The notes under the pieces are model-generated. The model saw nothing but the letters and a program-made list of their open reading frames with translations. It made no database searches and was not told the origin of the DNA. Both the position numbers and the translations under genes were made by a program. Shown piece by piece: positions 9,980-23,125 of a DNA stretch of 64,000 nt; position 1 is the stretch's first letter, and each line of letters begins with the position of its first letter. The stretch spans positions 26,051,001 through 26,115,000 of the forward strand of contig NC_135379.1 in the NCBI RefSeq assembly GCF_049243985.1, given 5' to 3'. The stretch is from Paroedura picta. Lineage: Eukaryota; Chordata; Lepidosauria; Squamata; Gekkonidae.

Positions 9980-12061
9980 GTAAAAGCTCCCAGGGGGCGA
10001 CGGGGTGCGGGGAAAGAAGAGGCGAGCACTAGGTGGGGATGCCCAAAAGAGCAGGGAAGAGACGCTCGGTCCGGGAAGGGCGTAAGGGATGGAGGGTCTC
10101 TCCTGCGCCCCCGCCACCCTTGACATATGTCGGGGTCCAGCCTGCAGAGGCCCTTTAGCCGCGGTGCCGCGGCTGGGGCGAGGGTCTCTTTGCCAGTCAC
10201 CCGGGACCTGGCAATGGGGGGGTGGGCAAGTGCGGCTCCCAGCCTCGGTGAACTTGGGGGAGGGAGCAGGGGGCAAGGCGACAGCGAGGCAGCTTGAGAG
10301 GAAGGCCGTTGCTTTCCTTGGTTAGCCTGCGAGTTTAGATGTCGCCTTTGTGGGCTGAGAGGGCGACCGGCAGCGGCCCTTTGGGGTCTGCTTCTCATGG
10401 CCGGCTTGGCGGAGCTGGCCGCTCTGCGGAAGGGCGCTCTGCAGCAGCCGGGACGGGTTCAGGGCGGCCCTTGCCTTTGCTAGGGCAGGTTGGTGGGCGC
10501 ACCTCGGGAGCCCGCCTTGAAGCCCCGCTGGAGGGCACTGATGGAGCCCGTCGCCTTGCTGCTGAGGGTCGCCTACAAATCTGGCGTGTGAGTGGAAGGC
10601 GGCGGCGGCGGCGGCTGTGTGCGCAGTGCCGTTCCAGAGGCGCCCACTAGCGCCATTGGGGTTCAGAAGACCTCCACCTCGTCTCGGGGAAGCTGGCCTC
10701 CTTCTGGCTAGGGGGGATCCGGGGTTTAAATGTGCTTCTCTCTGCGTTTTCAGTGCGTCCGGCATGCATTAGACTTTGGAAAGCAAAAGCTGGAGGGTTT
10801 AAGTTCCTCTAGTTGTTGCAGGGGTTGGGGGCTTGGGCTTTTTAAAAAACTTTATCCAGGCCTGGTGTTTTGTTGTTGTTTCCCCTCACACCCTGCTATT
10901 AAACTGGAGATCTGAGTTTACCAAGGAATTTTCTCTTCTTCCATTGAAGTAGAATGGAGGCTCCATCTGGCATTTGTGAAATGGTCTCCTTTCTGAATAG
11001 TAATACAAAAGATTTGAACTGAATTCAACTCTTAAAATCTTAACAGAGTTCAGGTGAAGCACACCTTGATCCCAGTCTTGGAAGTTCCACCATATTCTGT
11101 AGAAATTGTGATTTAGGATTTCAGACTTAAAAATTGCATTTAGACATTCTTGTACTCTGTCCGTCAAAGCTCAATCTGGTGGGGAAAGTGGCATTTTACA
11201 CCTCATTCAGCACTTACAGGTGGAATGTGATAGTAAGCAACCTTTGTGATCTTTGAGTATGAGATATGGAAGTATGATGCTACCCTTATGGCAGTATGTG
11301 CTGTAAAACTTCATCAAGGTTTGCACATAGCGGCATACATCCCAAATGTAGAGGACCATAACTCTAAATGTTTTTTTAACTTATCAGTTGCAGAGTTTGT
11401 ACCTTTGTGAGTGATGATTGAGATACAACTGAAAACCATAGTTTTGTTATTCCTTTGTTTTTTGGGTGGCTTATATATGCCTGGCCTGAAAACATTCTTC
11501 TTGCACAGTGCAATCCTAAGCACAGGCATACCATTGGCATTAGATGGGTGAAATTCTGCTCAATACTAAGCTGTGAAGTACTTTATAAAAAGCAAAATAC
11601 CATGGGATGCATAAATGGCACTTGTCCTATGAATAATAGAACTTAGCTTGACAGAAGAATGTATCGAAATGGGCAGCTCAGTGTTATGTTGTTTAGATGA
11701 CTTTCTTTCCATTGTAATTGAGCTTTTTGTTTGGTTGTTTGGCTGCTGGAGGAATTTTCCCTTCTTTGCTAGCAAGCAGTTGTTAAATACTGTTTATACT
11801 TGAATCCATTATGCCTATGGCACAGTCTGTTGGTACTTGTACTTAGATGTTCTTCAGACGGGTTCCACATTCTTTGCAATCTACGAGAACTGAAGGGAAA
11901 CCTGGAGAAAGGGATGTTCTTAATTTCTTTGCCTTCTGTCTCTGGTTGGGCTCAAATTTGGTGTGGTTTAAGGTGTAAGATGCATCATACACAGACTTAT
12001 GCATATTGAAATAAATAGCCTTAGAAGGTTGCAACTCTGCTATCAACTGCACTGGAAGTCA

Positions 12062-12245
12062 TTACGTAAGTATGTTCCATCAAGTTACGACTCACTCATG
12101 GTGACTCTTTTAAAGGCAAATGAGATGCAGAGATGGTTTGCCATTGCCTTCCTTTGCAATCTTCTGTGGTAGTTTCCCATCCAGGTACTGAACCTGGTTA
12201 GCTTACAAGGTTGGGCTATGAGGCCTTCTCTTCCTCAAAGTCCCA
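12062..12245 (-). repeat. 5S rRNA-headed SINE, decayed
   Basis: On the minus strand, AAGCTAACCAGG...GTACCTGGATGGGAAAC is a degenerate 5S head. It is followed by GGAAGGCAATGGCAAACCAT and CATGAGTGAGTCG, the tail of the same family. Confidence 0.65.
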
Positions 12246-12800
12246 AAGGCTACTCAAAATGCTTGTTGGTTCCCCCTCCATATATGCATGCAGTTATTGT
12301 CAAATGATCATTTCTGTAACATTTGTTGTCTTTCAATAGTTGTCTCATTTAATAATGAACAAGAAATGACAAGTGAATGCCATAAAATGGGGCATGTTCT
12401 AATCGTATTGTCCTGGTGTGTTGGTTTTAGAACAAATGGTTTCATCCTGTTATAGTTATATAGTGAGACGATCCTCTCTCTCCTTGTACTGTTTTAAACT
12501 AAAACACAATTTGATGCCCAGCACAAAGTGTCCAGCTGCTACCACTGCTGCCTCCCATTGTACAACTCTTGAATCTACCTAAGATTATTTTCTAAAAAGC
12601 CAGGATCCAGTGAGTAATTGAGGGATAAAATGGTTGAAGGTATGGTTTACCAGGTTCTGCTTAAAGCAAGTAGCATGTTACTTGGCAAATGTAAGCATGA
12701 CCTGCTATTGGAATGAATTCTGTCTACGAGAGGACAAATATAGACATTCCGCTTGTTGTCCTGCCCATTTGTGTGGATCGATTAAGTAATTGTTGATTCA

Positions 12801-12982
12801 GAACACATTTAGAGCCCAGTGGCACCTTTAAGACCAACACATTTTTATTCAAGGTATGAGCTTTTGTGTGCACACACACTTTCTCATACCTCGAATTAAA
12901 CTTGGTTGGTCTAAAAGGTGCCCCTGGACTCTAAATTTGTTCTGTTGCTTCAGACCAACATGGCTACCCACTTGAATCTAAT
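12801..12982. repeat. Fold-back type dispersed repeat, both arms
   Basis: The left arm AGAGCCCAGTGGCACCTTTA and the right arm TAAAAGGTGCCCCTGGACTC are inverted copies around a CA-rich centre. They are followed by CTTCAGACCAACATGGCTAC. Confidence 0.65.
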
Positions 12983-13049
12983 TGTTGATTCTTTCATGAT
13001 GGGGAAAAAAACTTTGCTTGTAACTACTTTTCCCCATTTAAAGTGCATA

Positions 13050-13162
13050 AAGGTAAAGGTATCCCCTGTGCAAGCACCGAGTCATGTCTGACCCTTGGGG
13101 TGACGCTCTCTAGCGTTTTCATGGCAGACTCAATACGGGGTGGTTTGACAGTGCCTTCCCCA
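13050..13162 (-). repeat. Sauria-type SINE, 5'-truncated
   Basis: The reverse complement of the SINE 3' half (AGGTAAAGGTATCCCCTGTG...CAATACGGGGTGGTTTG). The head is missing. Confidence 0.8.
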
Positions 13163-14369
13163 CTGTGCATAGTGCATAGTTAAAATGCATAGTTAAAGTG
13201 CATAGTTCTTGTGAAATGTAGTGCTTGAAATAGTAAGTGGCACATTAGCAGACATTTCTGTGTTGGGCAAAACCAAAAACTGATCTGTGGCCTTAAAGAA
13301 AATAGGAATTTAAACTAGTTTCTGTTGCAAAATGACTGCCTCCTTTACAGCATTAAAAAGTAATGACTGCTAATCTGTAATTTTTTTTAATGTAGTGATT
13401 TTCCAGACCAAGGTCATTGAAGTCGTGCTAGAAATAGAAGCTTGCGTGGGAAGAGCATATCATCCAAGGCCTCTGGAATTATACGCATGGCTAATTTTTA
13501 AGTACCATGCCGTCCAGTTCACTGTGCAGAAATGGGCTGCGATCTGTGTTTGGGTTGTGCATCTATTTTAACTTTTCTTCTCACAGTTTCAGAATTAGAA
13601 CATAATCTTTGCATTTGGAACAATGCCTTTCTGAGACTCTGGTCCTACACTCATGAGTTCACTTTTGCAGTAAGATGCAAAATATCCCTTGGGTCTTCAG
13701 TAACAAGAGCAATGTCACAAGAACAGAAAGATGGGATCAGGTCTCAGCAAACAGTTCTAGCACCATTTGTTGAGTGATACCAAGTGGTATTTTAAGGAAC
13801 AGCTACACTGTACCCATTCCACAGTCTGTTCTTTTATGTTGCTATTAAGCAGAACATCTTATTGATTTTTTCAGTGGAATGTACTTTCCACTAAAGCATT
13901 GAGGATTAGTGTGCTTGGTGGATTCTTGTCTTAAAAAAAATTACATTGTTACTGAACAGTGTCATCATGCTTGAGATTTAAGTAACCCCCAGATGTATCT
14001 TGCATAAGTGCTTCTTTCTGATCATTTCCTCAAAAGAAGCACATGCCTTATCAATAGGGTTAAAAAGAGGCCACCTGCAGTAAAGCAATTTGACTCTGAT
14101 TGCCGGTTAGCAACAGGAGCAGCAAAATGTCAGCACAGAGAGAACCAGATTGTGTAAACAGATGATTGTTGGCTTCATTCCTATAAAGGCATAATGCTTA
14201 CTTACCAGACAACTACTCTGGATAAAAATCTGGGTTTTTCTAATGTTTAAAATGTCAGAATCTAACATCTAAATTTCATTTCTTTTCAGTAATTTTCTCT
14301 TATCAGTCAGCAAAATGTAATAAATGTATAAATGCAATAAATAAAAATCTGCAAAAATGTGCACTTACC

Positions 14370-14878
14370 TATATTTATTTATTGCATTTTTATACTGCTG
14401 CTCCCAGAAACTGGCTTGAAGTGGTTCACAAAACAAGAAAAATACATCAATATCAGTTAAAAATAACCCATTAAAACAGCTCCAACACCTACAACTGCGA
14501 CATGGCGGTATACTAAACGTCCTAAAAATATCTTACCCCATATTCTGGGCATCGGCCTCAGTATAGATGACTATAACCAGCTGGGAAGGTAGAATCAGGC
14601 TCCTAGCACAGTCTAGCACTGCAGTAGGAGCCGGAGGGGGGCCCCAGGGCTCCCACCCGGCCTCAACCAAGGCGGTGGAAGAGTTCCATTTTGCAGGCCA
14701 TGCAGAACTGGGAGAGTCCTGACAGGGCCCACAGCTCGTCCAGGAGCTAATTCCACCAGGTAAGGGCCATGGCAGAAAAGGCTCTGGTCCTGGTTGAGAC
14801 TAGGTGCTCCTCCTGAGGCCCTGGGACCTTCAGCAAATTCATACCTGGGGGGCATAAGGAGGCAGGCAGTCCCATAGG
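14370..14878. repeat. Dispersed LINE-tail-like repeat
   Basis: TTTATTTATTGCATTTTTAT followed by TACTGCTGCTCCCAG at the left. The right part (AGGAGCTAATTCCACCAGGT, GGTCCTGGTTGAGACTAGGT) is similar to 46020-46200. Interrupted at its end by the hAT element at 14880. Confidence 0.5.
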
Positions 14879-14879
14879 T

Positions 14880-15244
14880 CAGTGGTCCCCAACCCCCGGT
14901 CTGGGGACCGGTCTCGGTCCGTGGATCAGTTGGTACTGGGCCGTAGCTCCTTCTCATCCTCCTCCCTGGCTGCTGCCTCAGGGGCTGCCCTGCCACTCTG
15001 CCACTGATTCACCTTTGGTGCTTTCCAGCAGCCACCATGGCTGAGGCTCCCCCTTGGCGCAGTTGCTGCTGGTAGCACCCTCCAGTGGGCGGCGAGAAGT
15101 CACGGGCACCGGCAGGAAAGCAAGTGGAGCAGGGACTCAGCTGGTGGCGGCGATGTCCCTCGGCAAAAGACTATCTCCCCCGGGCCTCAGTAAAATTGTC
15201 AAGCGTTGACCGGTCCCTGGTGATAAAAAGGTTGGGGACCACTG
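14880..15244. mobile_element. Non-autonomous hAT (Charlie-like) transposon
   Basis: Inverted ends CAGTGGTCCCCAACCCCCGG and GGTTGGGGACCACTG, with a perfect 8-bp target duplication CCATAGGT (14872-14879 and 15245-15252). The 365-bp GC-rich body has no transposase frame. Confidence 0.93.
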
Positions 15245-17635
15245 CCATAGGTAGATAGGGCCAAATTGGCCTTTGGTTTTAAATGTATTTCTCCAAGGTT
15301 ATGTAAAATTTGAAGGGAATAAACCCATGAGTATAGTGGTTCCATGCTAGTGAAATGTAGTTGTTTCCCTTATTCATGCACTTAAATTGATTGTGAGTGA
15401 CAACCTAGGAAAGTTTTGTAGCAGATAGGGATTTGAGTTGGGTCCCTAGTTCAACATTCCCTATGTGTACCTCGGTCCTGTGTACCTCGCAGGCTCGTTA
15501 AAAAAAACAGATCAGGAGACCTATTGCATTTTAAATATCATGGCGTTCAAATCTCAAATTATATGTCCCAGAAGCAAGACTTAAATGTCAATTTCATGTT
15601 GAAGAAAGATCCCCTTAATAAAAACTGGGGGAAATCAGATAGCATGGTAATTGAGCACCTTTTACTAGCTCAAGCTACTTATGTAGATGCTCAGGTTTTC
15701 CAGCTCTTGCTCTAGGAGTGATCCCTATGTGGGTTGAAGTGTGGTATGATTGGTTGCTGCCTGTATAGAGGCTGAGAAATCATTGTGCACACAGCTTTCT
15801 CTATAGGAAAGCCAGAAGATACCAGAGATGTTTATCTGGCACTCAGTGCTGGATATGATAATGGTCCTAGTAACAGTAAATTTCTAATCTTTTGGTGTTT
15901 CCCTTCTGAAGCAATTTATTATCCCCAGCACAGGGAAATGTTGGCAGGAAATAATCTGCAGTGTGGGGCAAAATCATTCCTCATACACTTCTGCTCATTT
16001 CAGAGCTGCACAGTGTGTAATATACTGAAAAGGCCATGAACATACATTTTATTTTATTTACATTAAAAACATTTATTCACCACATTTCCTTGTTATGGAT
16101 CTCAAGTTGTCTTACAACGTAGGTAAAATACTTCAAAAATTTAAAACCACAAATTAGAACTGCTAATAGCTTAATCAAATGTGGTGCTAAATAAAACCTC
16201 CTTCAACTGTTTCCTAAAGATCAAAATGAAAGGGTCAAGTGGGCCTCCTTGGGGAGGTTGTTCCATAGTCATGGGGCTGTTCTAATGAGTTAACCTGGAT
16301 TCACTGGAATCAGGTACCAGAATTTAGAATTGACATGTAAGGAAATAAAGTTTGCAGATGTTCCTTGCCATATTTATCTTTATGGCAGGCTAGTGGATTG
16401 ATTTTAGCAGCTTCTCCAATTTTCTGATCTTTCTGCTCACGTGTGGAGTCTTTGGGCGTCCTCTTGCAGATGTTTTTAAATTTGCACAAATGGTAGAGAT
16501 GCTGAGGATTAGATAGCTCTGTGAGGTGTTGAATCAATGTCACAGTCTGCAGATTCTTGCTTACATAAAGTAATATTGCTGCTGCTTTTGACTGGGATAT
16601 TAAACAAGCAGCACTCTTAGTACTTTCACATGCTGAGAACATTGACTAGCTTTAGATATTTGTTCCATGAGTGCAGTCTGGGAGTTTGCCAGCCTATTGC
16701 TGCTACAACACAGAAGCAAGGTTTTGGCACAATATGGTCTCGTATTCCTCTTATTCCTCATCTGTCCCTGATTCTTCCATCTACTATGTTAAATACTCAT
16801 GCAGTAACACTGCCATGTGAAAGGACTGAAAAGATGTGTCCCCCGCCCCCCAAAAGCCACACAAACTTGCATTCAAATTGACATGGGGAGTAATCATGTA
16901 CTTTTGCAAACCCACCTCTCCCGATTAGAATTTGCTGCTCTCAACTACTACCCCAAACTGGCTATCGGTTTGGTGAATGTAGCCTGAGTATCAATTAACC
17001 CAAGGCCCCCCACATACACATACGTTCACTTCATTTTCTGAGATGGGGGCAAATTATTCTGGTTTTCAAAGAAGCCATGCTCAGTCATTCAGGGATAGGA
17101 ACCTGCATCCTGTTCCTGATTCTAACTTATATCTGAACAAAGGCTATGTCTAATGCAAGCAGTGGGGGCAACACAGCCAAGGAGGCTCTGAATGCAGCTA
17201 GACCCAACTCTGCTTCATGTGAAACACTTCTTTTGTTGTCCCAGGGTCCTTTTTACCTGTTCTACTTGCTCCTCTCCCTAATGTTTGGATAGTTAGATAT
17301 TTCAGGGTCCATGACAGACCACAGTGTGACCTTGCTCTTGTACCTTCCATGCTTGATGACTGCATTGTGTTATGTTATACACAGACTGGCATGTTGAACA
17401 GGTGCAAAAATTTGTTGCAAGCCGCTGTTACTGAATTGGGGGGGGGCATATGCAGCTATTTTCTTACACTTCCCATGTCCCTTTGAGGTCATTTCAGTGT
17501 GTTGATATTAACTTTTACCTTCAGAGTTAGAACGCCTGTTTAGGGAGAGACCATTGCTAAGATCTCAAGCCATGCTTCACATCTTCAGAGGAGACGCTAT
17601 CTTAAGCTATAAGCAGCTGTTTGGATCCTGTAGCA

Positions 17636-17761
17636 CAGAGGTAGTCAACCTGTGGTCCTCCAGATATTAATGGATTACAATTCCCATGAGCAAACCCTGG
17701 CAGGGGCTCATGGGAATTATAGTCCATGGACATCTGGAGGACCACAGGTTGACTACCCCTG
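17636..17761. mobile_element. hAT-type palindromic MITE, copy 2
   Basis: Same inverted repeats as the copy at 2403. A perfect 8-bp target duplication CTGTAGCA (17628-17635 and 17762-17769) identifies it as hAT. Confidence 0.92.
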
Positions 17762-18937
17762 CTGTAGCATGATCCCCCTACTCCAATCCATGACCTTAAA
17801 AAAAGTTTCAGTACTTAAAAAAAACTTCTTGTAGCCTTCCCTTCCCATGAGGCTCAGGGTGGGTAACAGCAACAGTAAAATACGGTTATAAATAACTTTA
17901 AAACACCTTTTAAATTAAAAACATTTTATAATCCGTGCCTCTGCCAGTTGATATAATCATCGAGGAGGGTTTCTTCCTTTGGGTAGATGGATCAGGTCTG
18001 CGTTTCCCCAGGGAGCCCTGCTGATTTGATCTTATTGGGTGTTATATTCCTGGCTTCAGTCATAGACCCCCTGGGATAACTATGTCTGCTGACCATAATG
18101 CTCTTTTGGGGATATAATGGGAGAGGCAGCTTCAGTTCTTATTTACTTTGATTACCTCATTGATACAACTAGAAATTAGTTGTATCCTAGACTTGGTGCA
18201 TTCAGTGCTTTCTCTGAGTAGTCACATTTTGTTATGGTGACTAATGTACTTTTTAAAACCCAAGGCTTTGAGCCTATGGAAAACCTGGCCTACAAATCGT
18301 TCTAAACAAATGGTGAATGTATTTCATGAAGCGTATTGTCCCGATGCGGGTATGGTTCTAAAAGCTTCTTCTGACGAGGTAACCAAAATAAAGATGGCAG
18401 TGTGCATTTGCAAGTTTGTCTGAATACATCCTGTGGAAAGCAATTCACTGCAGATAGATGACATCCGTATCTGGATATGTGTGAAATCTGTGATTCCTCT
18501 CCCTGAGAAATGACGCACATGCAGATCTTCTTGGCTGGCTTGGAGTAAATTTGTTCCACCTCTGATCTGGATGCTGCATTTGACAGATCCCAAAGTAATG
18601 GCTGGCAGTAATAGTGCAGTCGGATTACAGCATATGCATGATGAATCCACGATCAGAATCCCCATTTCACTGAAACAGGAATTTCATTGATGAGGTAACA
18701 CTCTTTGGGGGTTAAATACTGCAGAGAATATGCATTTTTCTATCATTTACCTCAAGGAATCTTATTCTGGGAGCATTTAATTTGAATTAGTGTATAAAGA
18801 TGCTTAAGTAATCCTGTTCACTGACTAAAATAAGAGCATATACTTTTATTCATATCACAGATTGATTTAAATATCCGGCTAAAAAAAGAATGATTGAGTT
18901 CATAGTGCGAATACTGTCTAAGCCTTTATTTTTGGAG

Positions 18938-19006
18938 ATTTAATATGTAAATGATTTAATATGTAAATGATTAATATGTAAATGATTTAAGATTTAATAT
19001 TGCAAA
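18938..19006 (+). repeat. 16-bp tandem repeat, about 3.5 units
   Basis: The unit ATTTAATATGTAAATG repeats head to tail at 18938, 18954 and 18970 (one T lost), then decays. Confidence 0.9.
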
Positions 19007-19461
19007 TCAGTTCCTTGTGGACTTTTGTTATGTACCTGTAAGCATTAAGCTGTAACTTGTTGTGACTATTAGTGCTCTGCAAAATGTCATATAAGACTTT
19101 CTTCCTGACCATAAGCTTGCTTCTCTTTTTTGCGATGAATTTTATCTTATGTAACCTGTATAGTACAATAATGACCATATAGTATGTCTCAAGTTGTTCA
19201 GCTGGGGAATATTTAAAGTCAGAAGGTATGCCTGATTTGCCTTTTGACAACTCAGTGTTCATAAAATGTTTTGCTAACACAACAGCACATCACGTGAAAG
19301 TAACCTTATTTTTCATTGAACATATATTGTAGCCACTTTGGGTGCCTTTCCAGAGTGGAAGCTATAGGTTCTAATCAGAAATTCGCTACTGAGCCAAGAG
19401 GAATGGTGGCTATAAATGCTTTAGTAGAATAAATAAATAAAATTGTAGTCCTTTGGGTAAA

Positions 19462-19600
19462 TAAAAATGTGTGTATGTGTTAAATGTTGTCAAGTCACCT
19501 CCAACTCATAGCAGCCCTTTGAATTAATGCCCTCCAAACATCCTGTTGTTAACAGCTTTGTTCAGGTCTTTCAACTGAGGGCTGTGACTTCCTTGATCAA
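19462..19600. repeat. Dispersed repeat, unclassified
   Basis: GTCAAGTCACCTCCAACTCA, CCTCCAAACATCCTGTTGTT, GAGGGCTGTGACTTCCTTGA are the remains of a repeat I have seen in squamate DNA but cannot assign to a class. Confidence 0.45.
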
Positions 19601-19843
19601 GGTATTTTTTGTTCTTGTCCTGGTTTGAAATAATTTGGAATCTAAATACCACCAGGGGAGGGGTCTGATGTGTTTAAATAATTTATGATCAAGCACTTGA
19701 GAAATCCTGCCAGCATAGCTATTGTTGAAAATATTCATCAATAGGAAAGACTATCAGAGGAGCCCATTAGGAAGCTGACTCATTCTGCATAATAATAGAA
19801 CAAAATCATGGTGATTATCAGAGTCTGTCTTAAATGGTTAACC

Positions 19844-19936
19844 CAGGGGTAGGCAAACTGTGGCCTTCCAGCTGGCAGGGGCTCCTGGGAATTGTAGTCC
19901 ATGGACATCTGGAAGGCCACAGTTTGCCTACCCCTG
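19844..19936. mobile_element. hAT-type palindromic MITE, copy 3 (variant)
   Basis: Inverted repeats CAGGGGTAGGCAAACTGTGG type, a shorter core, and an 8-bp target duplication matching at 7 of 8 positions (GGTTAACC/GGTTAAAC). Confidence 0.85.
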
Positions 19937-20920
19937 GGTTAAACAAACAGGATAAACATGTATCAAATAGCCATCTCTATGAACTGAACAGGTTGAATAT
20001 TTTCTCTCCCCCGATGCCTTGATATATAAATTAATTGGGAATGTTAGAGTCATCCTCCCCTTGAAAGTATCTCATCAATTAGGCTGTTTAGGTCACTGGG
20101 TTTCAAAAATATATTTCCTGAGAGACTGAACATCAGCTTGGCAGTGACTCTCTTTCATAAATAGCCTGATTATTAACGAAGTATATTGACTTGGAACTAC
20201 ATCAATAATTGCCTGGAGACTTGTGGGCTGACATAGTTGTAAAAATGGTTTCTCCAGGCCTTTAATTATCTACTCTCTCTTTAATATGTTGTTTAGCAAT
20301 AACCATGACAAAATCATTACTGGCTCCTCAAAGCGTGCTTCATAAATGTGTTTCGCTCTTTTTGTGTGTCAACCATTTCCAACAAATCATGAGAAAAGAG
20401 GATATATCTACATGGGGAACAAGATACTTGATTAATGGACAAGAGCTTTTTACCGGATAGTGGGCTTAATCAACTGTGAACTTGTCTTGAACAAACCCCA
20501 TAATGAACATTCACATAAATGACATCAACTCATACAAGTTCCAGTCCCCCTTGTAGCAGAGCATTGAAGGACTTCTATCCAAGACCTTAGCGTAGGGGTG
20601 AGTAGAAGTTGATTGGGTTTGTTAGGTCCTAATAGACCTCAAGAAGCTTCTGAGATCATACTGTAGGGATGCTTCATTGGCCAGTGCTCCTTGACTTAAA
20701 TATACTGTAGTTCTTTGAACAGCAAATCTGTTCTTCTCCCACCAGAAATGTCTCCATCCCAGAAATTTTCCAGCTCAGTTAGCACTGTTGCTATGACAAC
20801 CAGTTTAGGTGGGTACAATGAGATGTTCCTCTCTGATAAAGTTATCAATAAGAATGCTGACACAACCTGATGTTCTTACAAAACTGGACTCATTTTTCCT
20901 TGCTACAGTGGTCCAATGTT

Positions 20921-21192
20921 AGAAGAAGAGTTGGTTCTTATATGCTGCTTTTCTCTACCCAGAGGAGGCTCAAAGAGGCTTACAGTCACATTCCCTTTCC
21001 TCTCCCCACAACAGACACCCTGTGAGGTGGGTGAGGCTGAGAGATCCCTGATATCACTGCTCGGTCAGAACAGCTTTATCAGAGCTGTGGCGAGCCCAAG
21101 GTCACCCAGTTGGCTGCATGTGGGGGAGTGTAGAATCGAACCCGGCATGCCAGATTAGAAGTCCGCACTCCTAACCACTATACCAAACTGTA
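20921..21192 (-). repeat. tRNA-derived SINE, same family
   Basis: Near full-length minus-strand copy: AGAAGAGTTGGTTCTTATAT at the left and CCTAACCACTATACCAAACT at the right. Confidence 0.8.
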
Positions 21193-22739
21193 TTAATTAG
21201 TTGTCTGTGAATAGATCTTGGTGTGTAGCACTTTTAAAGTTTGAAGTTGGAATACCTCCCAAGTAGTAATTTAGTTGTGAATTTGTAGTTGCACAGGCAC
21301 ATTAATGGCTTATGCGGTGCAACAAGAATTATGATCAACATCACTCTCTGTGGGAGCCATTATATAATTGGCCCTGCTCCAGAAGGATTAACCCCCACCC
21401 CCTGGCACTGACTGGTGGCATCCAAAGCTTAGGTTGGGTGGAAAAAAACAAATCTCTCAAGCTTGAACTCTATCCACTCCTTCCTCTGAGAATTGCTGCT
21501 ACTTATATCTAATAACATGGGACTAGATTACCAACAATCCATTTTGGTATGCAGCAGCTTCATATGTTTATATAAAAAAGAAAAAGTGGATCAAATCTAG
21601 GTAGCCATTATTAACTTCCTTTGAAGTGTGGCAGAAAGCAAGCCATGCTATGAAATATAGTTATGTTTTAATACTGATAGCCATCACATGAGACAGATTT
21701 CCTGGATGATATTGCTTCACAATTGGGAGGGGGGGATTTTATTTTATTTTTTGGAAAAAGAAAAGGAATTAATTCACCAGGTGGTGGGAAAGCTGGGCTA
21801 GGGTGCTTCTGCCTGGCCTGTTTGTTTTCCATGAGCTTTTAATGATAAGGTCTAATTTAAGTGGCACAAGAGAGTGAAAGAAATCTGAAAGAACTAGATT
21901 CGTTTGTTTTTTGTTAGATGAGGAGAGGTTTTTTAATAGTGCACTAACTGTGCATTTGATTTTGCAATGGCCTAGTGCAATGAAGTTGGCTTTCTTGCTT
22001 GCTTATGATGTACTAAGATACTTCTCTTTCTTCCTGGGATGGGACATGGGTAAAAAACAAAATACAACTATTCACTAGCAATGCTTGATAAGGATTTGGC
22101 AGTAAAGTGGGGTTCCAGTTGCATTCCTATCTGTCAGAATGCTGTGCTTCTGCCATTTGTTTTGATTCTGTTCGGTGTGTAGATCTACTTTGATGTGCAG
22201 ATGCAGAGGGGTTATTGCACCCAGCTTCCTTCCCTTCCTTCTCCTTTTCACACTCTTCCCCCCCCCCCCATCCAAGTCCCCAGTCTGCAGAACACAGCAC
22301 CAGGACCTTCAGCACCTTGCTATCTGCCTGGTCGGTTCCCTTTGAAGAACAGCTACCAGTTTATGCCAGCTACCCTGGATGTGGAAAGAGATGAGCTGGT
22401 GTAGCCAAGCATATTTCCATTGTTCCCAGACTAATACGTCACCGAAACGACATTTTAAATTTATTTTTGTTTATTCATTTTTATTTTTTATTTATCCGTC
22501 TATACATCTAATTCTCTACCTGCAGATATCTAAAGCCACAACTGAGGAGTGCACTCACTCCAAACAGGCTTTTCTGCAAACTTGGGTGACCCCCCCCCCC
22601 AAGATTTGTAGAAAATCTGAGTTAAAAAAAATACATTGGGAGGTTTAACTCCCCTCCCCCTCAATAAAAGGGGTTGTTTGTCTGCTTGCAGGCAACACAC
22701 TTGGCATAGAACAACTAGGAATGAGCCTGGTGGTTTTTG

Positions 22740-23125
22740 CAGCAACAGAGCCTTAAATCTGCTGGCAGGGGGTGGGTGAAAGCCTCCTCAGGCCCACTTG
22801 GAGCAGCTCCAGGTGAGCTGCCAAGGTCAGGGAAGGAAGCTCTCGGTTAGCTTGCCCAGAGCTGCTGTGGGTGAACTTCAGGAAGCAAGGAGGGGAAGCA
22901 GCAGGCCTGCTTGAAATAGCTCCAGGCAAATGGCCAGCAGCAGGGGGGGGGGGAGGGAAAGGAAGCATTGGTGAGCCCATGTGGAACAGGTCAGGGCAAG
23001 CCACTAGGAGCGACAGGAAGGAGGCAGTGGGCCTTGCAGCTGCAGGGGAGCCTGGGGGCTACACTGGACTGGCAAGAAAGTCTGGGGGGAGAGATGGGAC
23101 CCCCTCATGAGTCTCGCAGCATGTT
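22740..23125. other. GC-rich G-run block
   Basis: A purine-rich segment with repeated GGAAGCAGCAGG/GGAAGGAGGCAG-type phrases and a G10 run near 22945-22955. Possible LINE 5' UTR or CpG-poor regulatory DNA; function not assignable. Confidence 0.35.

Larger units (their letters stand above)
8860..10720. promoter_or_regulatory. CpG island and divergent ANKMY2/BZW2 promoter
   Basis: About 1.9 kb of GC-rich, CpG-dense sequence in an otherwise AT-rich region, spanning ANKMY2 exon 1 (minus) and the presumed non-coding BZW2 exon 1 (plus). Only about 450 bases separate the ANKMY2 ATG (9405) from the likely BZW2 start region. Visible elements include a GC box (GTGGGCGGGG, 9614-9623) and CCAAT motifs on the minus strand (ATTGG at 9738-9742 and 9818-9822). 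No strong canonical TATA box is seen, as is usual for such housekeeping bidirectional promoters. Transcription start sites are not visible in the sequence, so the edges are estimates. Confidence 0.8.

Noticed and set aside
9850-10765. Several 100-180-codon minus-strand frames in the ANKMY2/BZW2 CpG island
   Set aside because: Composition-driven frames. The translations are Pro/Arg/Gly-rich without homology and overlap each other in different frames.
22587-22605. C-run near 22590 and other G or C homopolymers as a functional quadruplex site
   Set aside because: Isolated single runs without the four-run pattern required.
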